Assembly (NCBI RefSeq): GCF_030817175.1
Contig: NZ_JAUSYY010000001.1
Location: forward strand, 3,224,001-3,288,000
DNA: 64,000 nt
Direction of reading: 5' to 3'
Source: Agromyces ramosus
GTDB taxonomy: Bacteria > Actinomycetota > Actinomycetes > Actinomycetales > Microbacteriaceae
This document shows, one piece after another, positions 37,059 through 45,194 of the stretch. The translations under genes were made by a program, and so were the position numbers. How positions within the stretch are numbered: position 1 is the first letter of the stretch; every line of letters starts with the position of its first letter. The notes under the pieces are model-generated. The model saw nothing but the letters and a program-made list of their open reading frames with translations, made no database searches and had not been told where the DNA came from.

Positions 37059-38089
37059 GCGACTGGGCCGGCATCGCCTGGCTGTTCGTGCTGCTGCTCG
37101 CGAACGCCTTCTTCGTCGGTGCGGAGTTCGCGGTGATCTCGGCACGGCGCTCGCAGATCGAGCCGCTCGCCGAACAGGGCCGGCGCAGCGCGAAGACCGC
37201 ATTGTGGGCCATGGAGAACGCGACGCTCATGCTCGCGATGAGTCAGCTCGGCATCACGGTCTGCTCCCTGCTGATCTTGAACGTCTCCGAGCCGGCGATC
37301 CACCACCTGCTCGAGATCCCGCTGCATGTCACGGGCTGGTCGGCCGAGGTGGTGTCGACGATCGCGTTCATCATCACGCTCGTGCTCGTGTCGTACCTGC
37401 ACGTCGTGTTCGGCGAGATGGTGCCGAAGAACCTCTCGTTCTCGATTCCCGACCGCGCCGTGCTGTTCCTGGCGCCGCCGCTCGTGCTTCTCGCCCGCCT
37501 GTTCCGGCCGATCATCGTCGCACTGAACTCGACGGCCAACGGCGTGCTGCGACTCTTCGGCGTCGAGCCGAAGACCGAGGCGAACTCCACCTTCACGCTC
37601 GAGGAGGTGCAGACGATCGTCAACCAGTCGCGCCGTGAGGGCGTGCTCGACGCGAGCGGCACGCTCACGGCGGCCTTCGAGTTCACGACGAAGCGCGTGC
37701 TCGACGTCGCCCTGCCGCTCGGCGCGCTCGTCAGCCTGCCGCCTGCCGCCACACCGGGCGACGTCGAACGGGCCGTGGCCCGTCACGGCTTCTCGCGCTA
37801 CTCGATCCTCGATGTCGACGGCGAACCGGCCGGGTACGTGCACCTGAAGGACGTGATCGACCTCGACGACGATGAGTTCGACGATCCGATTCCGGCGAAA
37901 CGCGTGCGTCGACTCGTGTCGATCTTCGACGGCACCGACCTCGAAGACGCCCTCGCGACCATGCGCCGCCTCGGCACGCACGTCGCGCGCGCGTTCGACG
38001 AAGACGGCCGAACCACGGGTGTCATCTTCCTCGAGGACATCATCGAGGAGCTCGTCGGCGAGGTGCAGGACGCCACCCGAAGGGGCTGA
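37055..38089 (+). CDS. CNNM/CBS membrane protein, second of two, lacking the CorC domain
   Basis: A 344-residue paralogue of the preceding protein. The CNNM domain (about 1-190, with FGEMVPKNLSFSIPD) and a CBS pair (about 205-340, ending FLEDIIEELVGEV) are present. The chain stops where the first protein continues into the CorC/HlyC domain, so this copy is naturally short, not frameshifted. It overlaps the first gene by 4 bases, and the two proteins probably form a hetero-oligomer. It corresponds to Rv1841c by position. Likely role: divalent cation, especially magnesium, homeostasis. Confidence 0.88.
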   Translation: MSDWAGIAWLFVLLLANAFFVGAEFAVISARRSQIEPLAEQGRRSAKTALWAMENATLMLAMSQLGITVCSLLILNVSEPAIHHLLEIPLHVTGWSAEVVSTIAFIITLVLVSYLHVVFGEMVPKNLSFSIPDRAVLFLAPPLVLLARLFRPIIVALNSTANGVLRLFGVEPKTEANSTFTLEEVQTIVNQSRREGVLDASGTLTAAFEFTTKRVLDVALPLGALVSLPPAATPGDVERAVARHGFSRYSILDVDGEPAGYVHLKDVIDLDDDEFDDPIPAKRVRRLVSIFDGTDLEDALATMRRLGTHVARAFDEDGRTTGVIFLEDIIEELVGEVQDATRRG

Positions 38090-38118
38090 GGGGCCCCGGA
38101 TTCGGGCCCTCGGCACTC

Positions 38119-38150
38119 CTCGGGTCGGCGTAGACTGGCGCCGACCCGAG
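38119..38150 (+). terminator. Perfect 12-base hairpin before the VOC gene
   Basis: CTCGGGTCGGCG (38119-38130) and its complement (38139-38150) flank an 8-base loop. It can terminate the CNNM transcript. The loop carries TAGACT (38131-38136), usable as the -10 of the next gene. Confidence 0.6.
38131..38136 (+). promoter_or_regulatory. Possible -10 element of the VOC gene
   Basis: TAGACT sits in the hairpin loop; predicted start near 38143 gives a leader of about 25 bases that includes GAGGAAAC before ATG 38168. Confidence 0.4.
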
Positions 38151-38167
38151 GGATCCGAGGAAACATC

Positions 38168-38590
38168 ATGTTTGAGAACGCTATTGCCATGGCCGTACTT
38201 CCGGCGTCCGACCAGGAGCGGGCGCGCCGCTTCTGGAGCGACGTCTTCGGACTCACGCCCCTCCGCTCCGACATGGGCGGCGACTTCTACATCGTGGGCG
38301 GCGTGCCCCTGCTCGTCTACGAGACCCAGTTCGCGGGCACCGCGCAGAACACCTCGTTCGGGCTCTTCACCGACGACCTCGACCGCGACATGGCCGCACT
38401 GCGGGAGAAGGGCGTGACCTTCAACGAGTACGACCTGCCCGGCCTGAAGACCGAGAACGGCGTCGTCGACATGGACGGCGAGCGCGGCGCCTGGTTCAAC
38501 GACAGCGAAGGCAACATCATCTCGATCGCGCAGCCCACGAGCATCTCGCTCGATGACGCCAAGGCGATGCTGTCGGCCCAGCGCGCCTGA
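38168..38590 (+). CDS. VOC (glyoxalase/bleomycin-resistance fold) protein
   Basis: A 140-residue protein with two beta-alpha-beta-beta-beta units. Text such as AVLPASDQERARRFWSDVFGL and VVDMDGERGAWFNDSEGNIISIAQP is characteristic of YwmB/EhpR-like VOC proteins. The Glu/His metal ligands of true glyoxalase I are not clearly conserved, so enzymatic activity cannot be claimed. It may be a small-molecule-binding protein. It is monocistronic and has GAGGAAAC before its ATG. Confidence 0.85.
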   Translation: MFENAIAMAVLPASDQERARRFWSDVFGLTPLRSDMGGDFYIVGGVPLLVYETQFAGTAQNTSFGLFTDDLDRDMAALREKGVTFNEYDLPGLKTENGVVDMDGERGAWFNDSEGNIISIAQPTSISLDDAKAMLSAQRA

Positions 38591-38602
38591 GCCCGAGCGA
38601 CG

Positions 38603-39721
38603 TCACCACTCGCCGTCGTTCACCTCGGGGCGCGCACGCAGGTACTGGTACGGCCACATCGCAGTGCCCGCACCCAGCTCGTGCGCGGCCCGCAGCGCGA
38701 AGTGCGGGTCCCGCATCATCGCCTTGCCGAGCATGATCGCGTCGGCGCGACCCGTGGCGACGAGGTCGTCGGCATGCCGCGCGTTCGTGATGCGCCCCAC
38801 CGCCGACACCGGGACATCCGACCGCTCGCCCACGTACTCGGCGAAATGAGCCTGGTAGCCCGGACCGACCGGGATGTCGGCCGCGGCGACGAGCCCGCCG
38901 GTCGACACGTCGAAGAAGTCGGCGCCGGCGTTCTGCGCCCACCCCGCGACGGTCGCAGTCTGCTCCTCGTCCCAGCCGCCCGGAGTCCAGTCGGTCGCCG
39001 AGAAGCGCACGAAGAGGGGGACCAGCTCGCCGATCTCGGTGCGCACGGCGCGCACGATCTCGAGGAGCAGCCGCGCGCGGTTCTCGAGGCTGCCGCCCCA
39101 CCGATCGGTGCGCACGTTCGAGAGCGGCGAGAGGAACTGGTGCACGAGGTAGCCGTGGGCGGCATGCACCTCGACGAGGTCGAATCCCGCGTCGACCGCG
39201 CGCCGCGCCGCTGACCGGAAGTCGTCGATCACCTGGACGATGCCCGCCTCATCGAGCGCGACGGGCTCGGCATATCCGTCGAACGCGATCGCCGACGCCG
39301 ACACCGTGGGCCAACCGCCCTCGTCGAGCGGCTGCGAACCGGGGCGGCGCATGGGCTCGGGCCAGATCGAGGCCTTGCGGCCGGCGTGCGCGAGCTGGAT
39401 GCCGGACGCCGCGCCCTGCGAGTGCAGGAACCGGGTGATTCGCGCCCACGCCGTCGCCTGCTCCTCGTTCCAGAGGCCCGTGTCGTGATCGGAGATGCGG
39501 CCCTCGGGGTTCACGGCCGTCGCCTCGGCGATGACGAGTCCGGCCCCGCCCGCGGCCATCGCGCCGAGGTGCACGAGGTGCCAGTCGTGCGGCACCCCGT
39601 CGCGGGCGGTCACCGAGTACTGGCACAGCGGCGGCACCCATACGCGGTTGCGGATCGTGAGGCCGCGGATCGTGATCGGGGTGAACAGGGCGGGCGTCGT
39701 CGCCACCTCGTCGCCGCTCAT
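38603..39721 (-). CDS. NADH:flavin oxidoreductase, YqjM-type old yellow enzyme
   Basis: A 372-residue FMN-binding TIM barrel that reduces activated alkenes with NAD(P)H. The N-terminal loop WVPPLCQYSV carries the Cys that tunes FMN in the YqjM group. The catalytic pair is seen in VHAAHGYLVHQFLSPLSNVRTDRWGGS, quoted by its core AAHGYLVHQFLSPLSN. FMN phosphate is held by VSAVGRI and the following ADAIMLGKAMMRDP region. The gene overlaps the HAD phosphatase gene by 4 bases (ATGA). No pathway can be named from context. Confidence 0.93.
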   Translation of the reverse strand: MSGDEVATTPALFTPITIRGLTIRNRVWVPPLCQYSVTARDGVPHDWHLVHLGAMAAGGAGLVIAEATAVNPEGRISDHDTGLWNEEQATAWARITRFLHSQGAASGIQLAHAGRKASIWPEPMRRPGSQPLDEGGWPTVSASAIAFDGYAEPVALDEAGIVQVIDDFRSAARRAVDAGFDLVEVHAAHGYLVHQFLSPLSNVRTDRWGGSLENRARLLLEIVRAVRTEIGELVPLFVRFSATDWTPGGWDEEQTATVAGWAQNAGADFFDVSTGGLVAAADIPVGPGYQAHFAEYVGERSDVPVSAVGRITNARHADDLVATGRADAIMLGKAMMRDPHFALRAAHELGAGTAMWPYQYLRARPEVNDGEW

Positions 39722-40350
39722 ACGAGCGACCGAAGCCAGGACTCGAGCGCGGCGGCATCCGTGAACACATGCCCGTCGCCACCGACGGCCCTGGCCCCCT
39801 CGACGTTCTCCGACTTGTTGTCGACGAAGAGGAAGTCGGATGCCTCGATGCCGAGCTCGGCGATGACGTGCTCGTAGATGGCGGCTCCGGGCTTGACGAG
39901 CTGGAGCTCACCGCTGACGAAGACCCGTTCGAACAGCGGCGCGAACGAGCCGTGCCGCAGCCAGCCGACGAAATCGGCGCCGGCGTTGGAGAGCAGCGCG
40001 AGGCGCGTGCCGCCCGCGGCGAGGGCGTGCAGCACGCCGAGGGTGCCGGGGTCGACCGAGAGCCAGCTCCGGTGGTCGATCGCCCAGAGCTCGTGCACGT
40101 CGATGGCGGCGAACTCGACTCCGGTGTCGTGCCCCACCGCACGCCAGTAGTCGGCGATCGACGTCGTGCCGCGGTCGAGGCCGTCGCGGTGGGCCCAGTA
40201 GGCGGTCCAGAACGGCTCGGCGGCGACGCCGGCGCGATCGACGAGCAGGGCGCGGTCGGACGTCGTCGGTTCGCGTGAGATGACCTCGCCGTAGTCGAAC
40301 ACGACGACGCGAGGGGAGAGGCTGATGGGTGCAAGGTCTGTCGTGGGCAT
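39718..40350 (-). CDS. HAD family hydrolase (subfamily IA)
   Basis: A 210-residue phosphatase-like protein. Motif I is VVFDYGEVIS: the nucleophile Asp is present, but the second Asp of DxD is Gly, as often happens in non-phosphatase or epoxide-hydrolase-like HADs. Motif II is LLSNAGADF, motif III Lys is in QLVKPGAAIYEH, and motif IV is FLFVDNKSENVEGA. The substrate is unknown. The start at 40350 is 7 bases after TAGGTT on the minus strand (leaderless) and diverges from nnrD, whose ATG is only 24 bases away. Confidence 0.87.
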   Translation of the reverse strand: MPTTDLAPISLSPRVVVFDYGEVISREPTTSDRALLVDRAGVAAEPFWTAYWAHRDGLDRGTTSIADYWRAVGHDTGVEFAAIDVHELWAIDHRSWLSVDPGTLGVLHALAAGGTRLALLSNAGADFVGWLRHGSFAPLFERVFVSGELQLVKPGAAIYEHVIAELGIEASDFLFVDNKSENVEGARAVGGDGHVFTDAAALESWLRSLV

Positions 40351-40357
40351 CCCCACC

Positions 40358-40367
40358 AACCTATCGT
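40358..40367. promoter_or_regulatory. Two overlapping divergent -10 elements
   Basis: TAGGTT on the minus strand (40363-40358) serves the HAD gene, and TATCGT on the plus strand (40362-40367) serves nnrD. Both are 7 bases from their start codons, within a 24-base intergenic space. Confidence 0.6.
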
Positions 40368-40374
40368 TGGGAGC

Positions 40375-41223
40375 ATGGACGGAAGCTGGCGGGAGTGGAC
40401 GGCCGACGACGCGGCCGAATGGGTCGTCGAACCAGCTGCGGTCGACGACAAGTACGCACGCGGCGTGCTGGGCATCGTCACGGGCTCGACGGAGTACCCG
40501 GGTGCCGCCGTGCTCGGTGTCGAGGCGGCGCACCGCACCGGCGTGGGCATGGTGCGCTACTCCGGCCCGCGCGCGGTACGAGCGGCCGTGCTCGCGCGCC
40601 GCCCCGAGACGGTGACCGTGGCCGGACGGGTGCAGGCGTGGCTCATCGGCTCGGGCATCGACCCGGCGCGTCGCTCGTTCGTGCTGCTCGGCGACCTGCA
40701 GCACGCGCTCGCCGACCGCGTTCCGGTGGTGCTCGACTCCGGTGCCCTCGATCTGGTCGGAACGCACACCGCGCCGACCGTGGTCACGCCGCACCTGCGC
40801 GAGCTCGCCGCGCTGCTCACGGCACGCGAGATCCCCGTCGGCATCGAGGAGATCCGCGCCGACCCGGCCGGCTGGGCCGAGCGCGCCGCACGAGAACTGG
40901 GTGTCGCGGTCCTCCTGAAGGGCGCCGTGACCTATGTGTGCGATCCCGACGGCGATCGCTACACGGTGACCGCGCCGACCCATTGGCTCGCCACCGCCGG
41001 CACCGGCGACGTGCTCGGCGGCATCCTCGGTGCCCTCCTCGCCACGCACCACGAACGGCTCTCGGTCGACGCCGACGCGCTCACCGCGCTCGCCGCGACG
41101 GCCGCCTGGGTGCACGGCGAGGCGGCGCGACGGGCGAGCGCCGGGGTCGCGGGCGGTCCGATCGCCGCGCTGGACGTCGCCGAGGCGGTGCCGGGGGTCA
41201 TCGGCATGCTCGCCGGGCGCTGA
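40375..41223 (+). CDS. nnrD: ADP-dependent NAD(P)H-hydrate dehydratase
   Basis: A 282-residue ribokinase-like repair enzyme that dehydrates S-NAD(P)H hydrate using ADP. Visible features are the N-terminal YARGVLGIVTGSTEYPGAAVLG segment (cored here as GVLGIVTGSTEYPGA), VVLDSGALDLV, TVVTPHLRELAALL and the nucleotide loop ATAGTGDVLGGILGALLA with the catalytic Asp. The epimerase NnrE, often fused in other bacteria, is absent here; this is a stand-alone dehydratase. The transcript appears leaderless. Confidence 0.93.
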   Translation: MDGSWREWTADDAAEWVVEPAAVDDKYARGVLGIVTGSTEYPGAAVLGVEAAHRTGVGMVRYSGPRAVRAAVLARRPETVTVAGRVQAWLIGSGIDPARRSFVLLGDLQHALADRVPVVLDSGALDLVGTHTAPTVVTPHLRELAALLTAREIPVGIEEIRADPAGWAERAARELGVAVLLKGAVTYVCDPDGDRYTVTAPTHWLATAGTGDVLGGILGALLATHHERLSVDADALTALAATAAWVHGEAARRASAGVAGGPIAALDVAEAVPGVIGMLAGR

Positions 41224-41257
41224 CCCCCCGGCCGGTGCATCGCCGCTCGACCGGGCG

Positions 41258-42040
41258 TCACACGCCGCGGAACCGGGCGAGGAACTCACGGGTGCGCGCA
41301 TGCCTCGGCGCCTCGAAGAACTCGCGCGCCGGGGCATCCTCGATGATCCGGCCCGCGTCGAGGAAGACGACCCGGTCGGCCACCTCGCGAGCGAACGCCA
41401 TCTCGTGCGTTGCCATGATGATGGTCGTGCCGCCCTCGGCCAGGGACCGCACGAGCGCGAGCACCTCGCCGACGAGCTCGGGGTCGAGCGCACTCGTGAC
41501 CTCGTCGAGCAGCAGCAGTTCGGGCTCCGTCGCGATGGCGCGCACGATCGCCGCGCGCTGTTGCTGCCCGCCCGAGAGCCGGTCGGGGAACGAACGGGCG
41601 AAATCGGCGAGGCCGATCGAGGCGAGCAGCTCGAGGCCGCGGCGCTCGGCATCGGCGCGTGGAACGCGGTGCACCAGCCGTGAGGCGAGCGTGACGTTGT
41701 CGAGCACGCTGAGGTGCGGGAACAGGTTGTAGTGCTGGAAGACGACGCCGATGCGGGCTCGCACGCGGTCGGCGTCGACGCGCGGGTCGCTGACATCGGC
41801 ACCGCCGAGGAGGATGACCCCGTCGTCGATGGGCTCGAGGAGGTTCACGGTGCGCAACAGCGTCGACTTGCCCGAGCCGCTCGCACCGACGAGCGCGACG
41901 ACCTCGTGCGGCGCGACGTCGAGGTCGATGCCGCGGAGCACGACATGGTCGCCGAAGGCGCGACGGATGCCTCGCAGGCTCAGCACCCCGGCCGCGACGG
42001 GCGCCGGGGCATCCGCTGCCGGCCGCTCAGTGCGGCTCAT
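41258..42040 (-). CDS. Polar amino-acid ABC transporter, ATP-binding protein
   Basis: A 260-residue ABC ATPase of the GlnQ/HisP type. Walker A is GASGSGKST, the Q-loop is VVFQHYNLFPHL, the signature is LSGGQQQRAAIVRAIA, Walker B is LLLLDEVTSALDPE and the switch His is in IIMATHEM. It energises import by the permease encoded just upstream, with which it overlaps by 4 bases (ATGA). The first 20 residues form a Pro/Ala-rich extension. Substrate type is inferred from subunit families only. Confidence 0.95.
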   Translation of the reverse strand: MSRTERPAADAPAPVAAGVLSLRGIRRAFGDHVVLRGIDLDVAPHEVVALVGASGSGKSTLLRTVNLLEPIDDGVILLGGADVSDPRVDADRVRARIGVVFQHYNLFPHLSVLDNVTLASRLVHRVPRADAERRGLELLASIGLADFARSFPDRLSGGQQQRAAIVRAIATEPELLLLDEVTSALDPELVGEVLALVRSLAEGGTTIIMATHEMAFAREVADRVVFLDAGRIIEDAPAREFFEAPRHARTREFLARFRGV

Positions 42041-42921
42041 ACGATGCTCCCGACCTGCTCGCGTGCCCGTGTCTTCGCCGAGAGCCAGTCGGTCAGCCGG
42101 ATCATCGGCCAGGCGAGCAGCACGAAGAGCAGCCCGGCGACCACGTACGGCGTGAAGTTGAAGAAGTGCGCCGTCTCGATCTGGGCCGCCCGCACGGCGT
42201 CGACCGCGCCGAGCACCGAGATGAGGCCCACATCTTTCTGCATCGCGACGAAGTCGTTCATGAGCGCCGGGGTCACCTTGCGCAGTGCCTGCGGGAGCAC
42301 GACCCGTCGCATCGTCTGGCCATGGCTGAGGCCCAGCGATCGCGCGGCGAGCCGCTGTGACGGGTGCACCGCCTCGATGCCGGCTCGGAACACCTCGGAG
42401 ACGTAGGCCGAATAGGTGAGGATCAGGGCGATCGTGCCCCAGAACGCCGCCGGCATTCGACCGAAGAAGTCGAGCCCCGGAATGCCGTAGCCCACGAGGT
42501 AGAGCACGATGATGAGCGGGATGCCCCGGAAGAGGTCGGTGTAGCCCGCCGCGAGGGCGCGGAGTGGGAAGAACACCGGACCGCGCAGCGTGCGCAGCGT
42601 CGCCAGCACGAGCGCGAAGATCGCCACGCCGATGCTCGCGGCGACGAGCACCTGGATGTTCAGCCAGAGCCCTTCGAGCACTCGCGGGAGCGACGCGAGC
42701 GCGACCTCGGGGTCGAAGAACGTCTGCTGCACCTGCGCCCAGCCGGGAGAGCCGATGAGCGCCCACGCGAGGAGCGCGGCGAGCACGAGGGTGGAGAGCG
42801 CGCTGATGAGCACCGATCGCCGGGTCTGCCGGCGCCGGAAGCCACGCCGCTCCTGCTCGACCGCGCTCGGTTGCCACGCAGCGCCGCCCGCGCCCCCTGG
42901 GGCATCGATCGTGTCGGTCAC
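42037..42921 (-). CDS. Polar amino-acid ABC transporter, permease
   Basis: A 294-residue inner-membrane subunit of the HisM/GlnP family with about five or six spans. The cytosolic coupling loop is SLGLSHGQTMRRVVLPQALRKV (core GLSHGQTMRRVVLPQA), matching the EAA motif. A 45-residue polar N-terminal tail precedes the first span. It starts at GTG 42921, 6 bases after TAGCGT on the minus strand, with no ribosome binding site. So the permease and ATPase may have their own leaderless transcript in addition to read-through from the binding-protein gene. Confidence 0.93.
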   Translation of the reverse strand: MTDTIDAPGGAGGAAWQPSAVEQERRGFRRRQTRRSVLISALSTLVLAALLAWALIGSPGWAQVQQTFFDPEVALASLPRVLEGLWLNIQVLVAASIGVAIFALVLATLRTLRGPVFFPLRALAAGYTDLFRGIPLIIVLYLVGYGIPGLDFFGRMPAAFWGTIALILTYSAYVSEVFRAGIEAVHPSQRLAARSLGLSHGQTMRRVVLPQALRKVTPALMNDFVAMQKDVGLISVLGAVDAVRAAQIETAHFFNFTPYVVAGLLFVLLAWPMIRLTDWLSAKTRAREQVGSIV

Positions 42922-42927
42922 GAGGCC

Positions 42928-42933
42928 ACGCTA
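42928..42933 (-). promoter_or_regulatory. -10 element inside the ABC operon
   Basis: TAGCGT on the minus strand, 6 bases before GTG 42921, in the 56-base gap between the binding-protein and permease genes. Confidence 0.5.
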
Positions 42934-42977
42934 GCGGCGGTTCGCCGATGTCGTGTCGCCCGGGAGCACGAGGGTCG

Positions 42978-43811
42978 TCACTCGAGCACGGGCGCCGCGC
43001 CCTCGCCGCCCAGCCACTCGGCGGCGAGCTCGTCGAGCGTGCCGTCCTCGCGGAGCGCGTCGACGGCGGCGGTGACCTCGGCGGTGAGTGGCGAGTCCTT
43101 CGTGAGTACGAGCCCGAAGGCGTCGCCGCCACCGGCCGTCGTCGGCAGCTGGCCGACGATCGTGCCACCGTCGAGCTCGACGCCCGTGAGGTAGAACGCG
43201 GTCGGCAGGTCGACGACGATGGCGTCGACGGTGCCGTTCTGCAACGCGAGCTTGGCGTCGTCGTTCGTGTTGAACACCTGCGCGCCCGCCGTGGGCTGGA
43301 TCACGGTCTCGATCGCGTCGAAGCTCGTGGTGCCGGTCTGTGCGCCGATGAGGAGGCCCTGCAGGTCGGCGATCGAGGTGGCGGATGCCGCGGGTGAGTC
43401 GTCGATCGTGATGACGACTTGCGTCGTCTCGTAGTAGGGGGAGGAGAAGTCGACGTTCTCGGCGCGTTCTTCAGTGATCGAGAACTGTTGCAGGTTGAAG
43501 TCGAAGTCCTTCGGCCCGGGGGCGATCGCCTGGTCGAAGGTGCTGCGCACCCACACCACGTCGTCGTGGGCGAAGCCGAGCTCGTCTGCCACGGCGTAGG
43601 CGACCGCGGCCTCGAAGCCCTCGCCCGAAGCGGGGTCGTCGTCGAGCACCCACGGGTAGTAGGCGGGCTCGCCGGTGCCGATCGTGAGCTTGCCCCCGGT
43701 GACGTGGCCGGACGCGCCGCCGCCGCCGTTCGCGTCGCCCGCCGAGCATGCAGCGAGGACGATGGTCGCGGATGCCGCGACGAGGAGCGCGGCGAGGGAG
43801 CGTCGGGTCAT
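42978..43811 (-). CDS. Polar amino-acid ABC transporter, substrate-binding lipoprotein
   Basis: A 277-residue solute-binding protein of family 3. A signal peptide ends in the lipobox VLAACS (Cys near residue 22), and a Gly-rich spacer and the binding fold follow. The text SSPYYETTQVVITIDDSPAAS and AQTGTTSFDAIETV is characteristic of this family. The protein tethers outside the membrane and delivers ligand to the permease. The start is set at 43811, where GGAGG lies 6 bases upstream. The ligand (His, Gln, Cys or another polar amino acid) cannot be decided from sequence. Confidence 0.93.
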   Translation of the reverse strand: MTRRSLAALLVAASATIVLAACSAGDANGGGGASGHVTGGKLTIGTGEPAYYPWVLDDDPASGEGFEAAVAYAVADELGFAHDDVVWVRSTFDQAIAPGPKDFDFNLQQFSITEERAENVDFSSPYYETTQVVITIDDSPAASATSIADLQGLLIGAQTGTTSFDAIETVIQPTAGAQVFNTNDDAKLALQNGTVDAIVVDLPTAFYLTGVELDGGTIVGQLPTTAGGGDAFGLVLTKDSPLTAEVTAAVDALREDGTLDELAAEWLGGEGAAPVLE

Positions 43812-43892
43812 GTGAGCCTCCGAAGGATGTGCTCCCAGCATCCCCGATGCCACCGTCGCTCCGGTCATGCGTGGCGGAATGTGACGCTCGGA

Positions 43893-43898
43893 TAGGCT
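43893..43898 (+). promoter_or_regulatory. -10 element of the GT87-like gene
   Basis: TAGGCT, 6 bases before ATG 43905, no ribosome binding site; leaderless. Confidence 0.55.
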
Positions 43899-43904
43899 CG
43901 TGCC

Positions 43905-45164
43905 ATGACGGAGGTGGGGGAGCGGGTGGCATCCGCCTCGGTCATCCGGAACATGCTCGCCGGGCGACGCTCGCTGTGGTGCGCGTTCGTGCTCGTGCAC
44001 CTCGTGCTCAGCTGGGTGAACCTCACGGCTCCCGGCTACCCGCTCGGCGACGTCACTGCGGTGTACCGGGTCTGGGCGGAGAACGCCGCCGAGGGCTGGG
44101 TGCGCATGGGCATCGACGTGCCGTGGGTCTACCCGATCCTGGCCTTCGCGCCGATGGCGGCGGCGCTCGCCCTAGGACCGGAGCTCTACGCCGTGACCTG
44201 GCTCGCGATCGTCGCGGTGCTCGACGCGATCGCGTTCGGCGCATTGCTCGGACGGGCGGGGCTCTCGCGGCGCCGGCGGCTCGCCGCCTGGTGGTGGCTC
44301 GGCTTCCTCGCCCTGCTCGGGCCGATCGCGTTCGGTCGCATCGACGCGATCACCGTCCCCCTCGCGATCACGGGGCTGCTCTGGGCGGCAGGCCGGCCGC
44401 GGGTCGCGGCGGTGCTGCTGACGATCGGCGCGTGGGTGAAGGTCTGGCCGGCGGCACTGTTCGTCGCGCTCGTGATCGCCTCGCGCCAGCGCGTCGACGC
44501 GCTCACGGTCGCGGCCGCGCTCAGCGCCGGCATCCTGGGGGTGAGCCTCCTCGCCGGGTCCGGGTTGAACGCCCTCGGTTTCGTCGCCGAGCAGACCGGG
44601 CGCGGCCTGCAGATCGAGGCTCCCCTCGCGGTGGCCTGGCTGTGGCAGATCGTCGGCGGTTCGGAGACCGTGGAGATCGAGTACTCCCGCGACATCCTGA
44701 CGTTCCAGATCGAAGGGCCGGGTGCGGAGGCCGCGGCCGCCCTCACCACGCCGCTCATGGCCGCCGGCGTGCTCGCCGTCGTGCTCCTCGGCCTGCGGGC
44801 GGTGCGACGAGGGGCGGCGTTCGGCCGCATCATGCCTCCGCTCGCGCTGAGCCTGATCGTCGTGCTCATGCTCGCGAACAAGGTCGGCTCCCCGCAGTTC
44901 GCGACGTGGCTCGCAGCTCCCGTCATCCTGGGGCTCGTGTACCGCCCGGCGCGGTTCGCCGTGCCAGCGGCCATCGCCGCCGCGGTCGCACTCTTCACGC
45001 ACATCATCTACCCCTACTGGTACGGCTGGCTCCTCGTCGCGAACCCCGCGTTCGTGTTCCTCCTCACCGTGAAGGTCGGTCTTCTGGCGGCCCTGCTCGT
45101 GTGGGGGATCGCGGCATTGTGGCAGGCTGGACGAAGGCGGGAAACGGCGCCCGCAGCCGCGTGA
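43905..45164 (+). CDS. GT87/DUF2029-type membrane glycosyltransferase-like protein
   Basis: A 419-residue protein with about ten hydrophobic segments. An extracytoplasmic loop after the first span carries charged residues (TAVYRVWAENAAEGWVRMG), and the later AWVKVWPAALFVAL segment is typical of DUF2029/GT-C enzymes. Actinobacterial relatives transfer mannose or arabinose from polyprenyl-phosphate donors to lipoglycans. The acidic catalytic residue cannot be fixed with confidence; Asp in YPLGDVTAVY is a candidate. No other glycan gene is adjacent, so the assignment is by family only. Confidence 0.78.
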   Translation: MTEVGERVASASVIRNMLAGRRSLWCAFVLVHLVLSWVNLTAPGYPLGDVTAVYRVWAENAAEGWVRMGIDVPWVYPILAFAPMAAALALGPELYAVTWLAIVAVLDAIAFGALLGRAGLSRRRRLAAWWWLGFLALLGPIAFGRIDAITVPLAITGLLWAAGRPRVAAVLLTIGAWVKVWPAALFVALVIASRQRVDALTVAAALSAGILGVSLLAGSGLNALGFVAEQTGRGLQIEAPLAVAWLWQIVGGSETVEIEYSRDILTFQIEGPGAEAAAALTTPLMAAGVLAVVLLGLRAVRRGAAFGRIMPPLALSLIVVLMLANKVGSPQFATWLAAPVILGLVYRPARFAVPAAIAAAVALFTHIIYPYWYGWLLVANPAFVFLLTVKVGLLAALLVWGIAALWQAGRRRETAPAAA

Positions 45165-45194
45165 CGCACCGTTCCGCCTGAGGAGGAGAAGCAC

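Noticed and set aside
37055..38089. Second CNNM gene as a truncated pseudogene
   Set aside because: It ends cleanly after the CBS pair, as does its positional homologue Rv1841c. There is no frameshifted CorC remnant downstream.
43872..43900. Second SigH-type promoter (GGAAT at 43877) before the GT87-like gene
   Set aside because: The -10 position reads CGT rather than GTT at the required spacing, and a TAGGCT leaderless promoter explains the start better.
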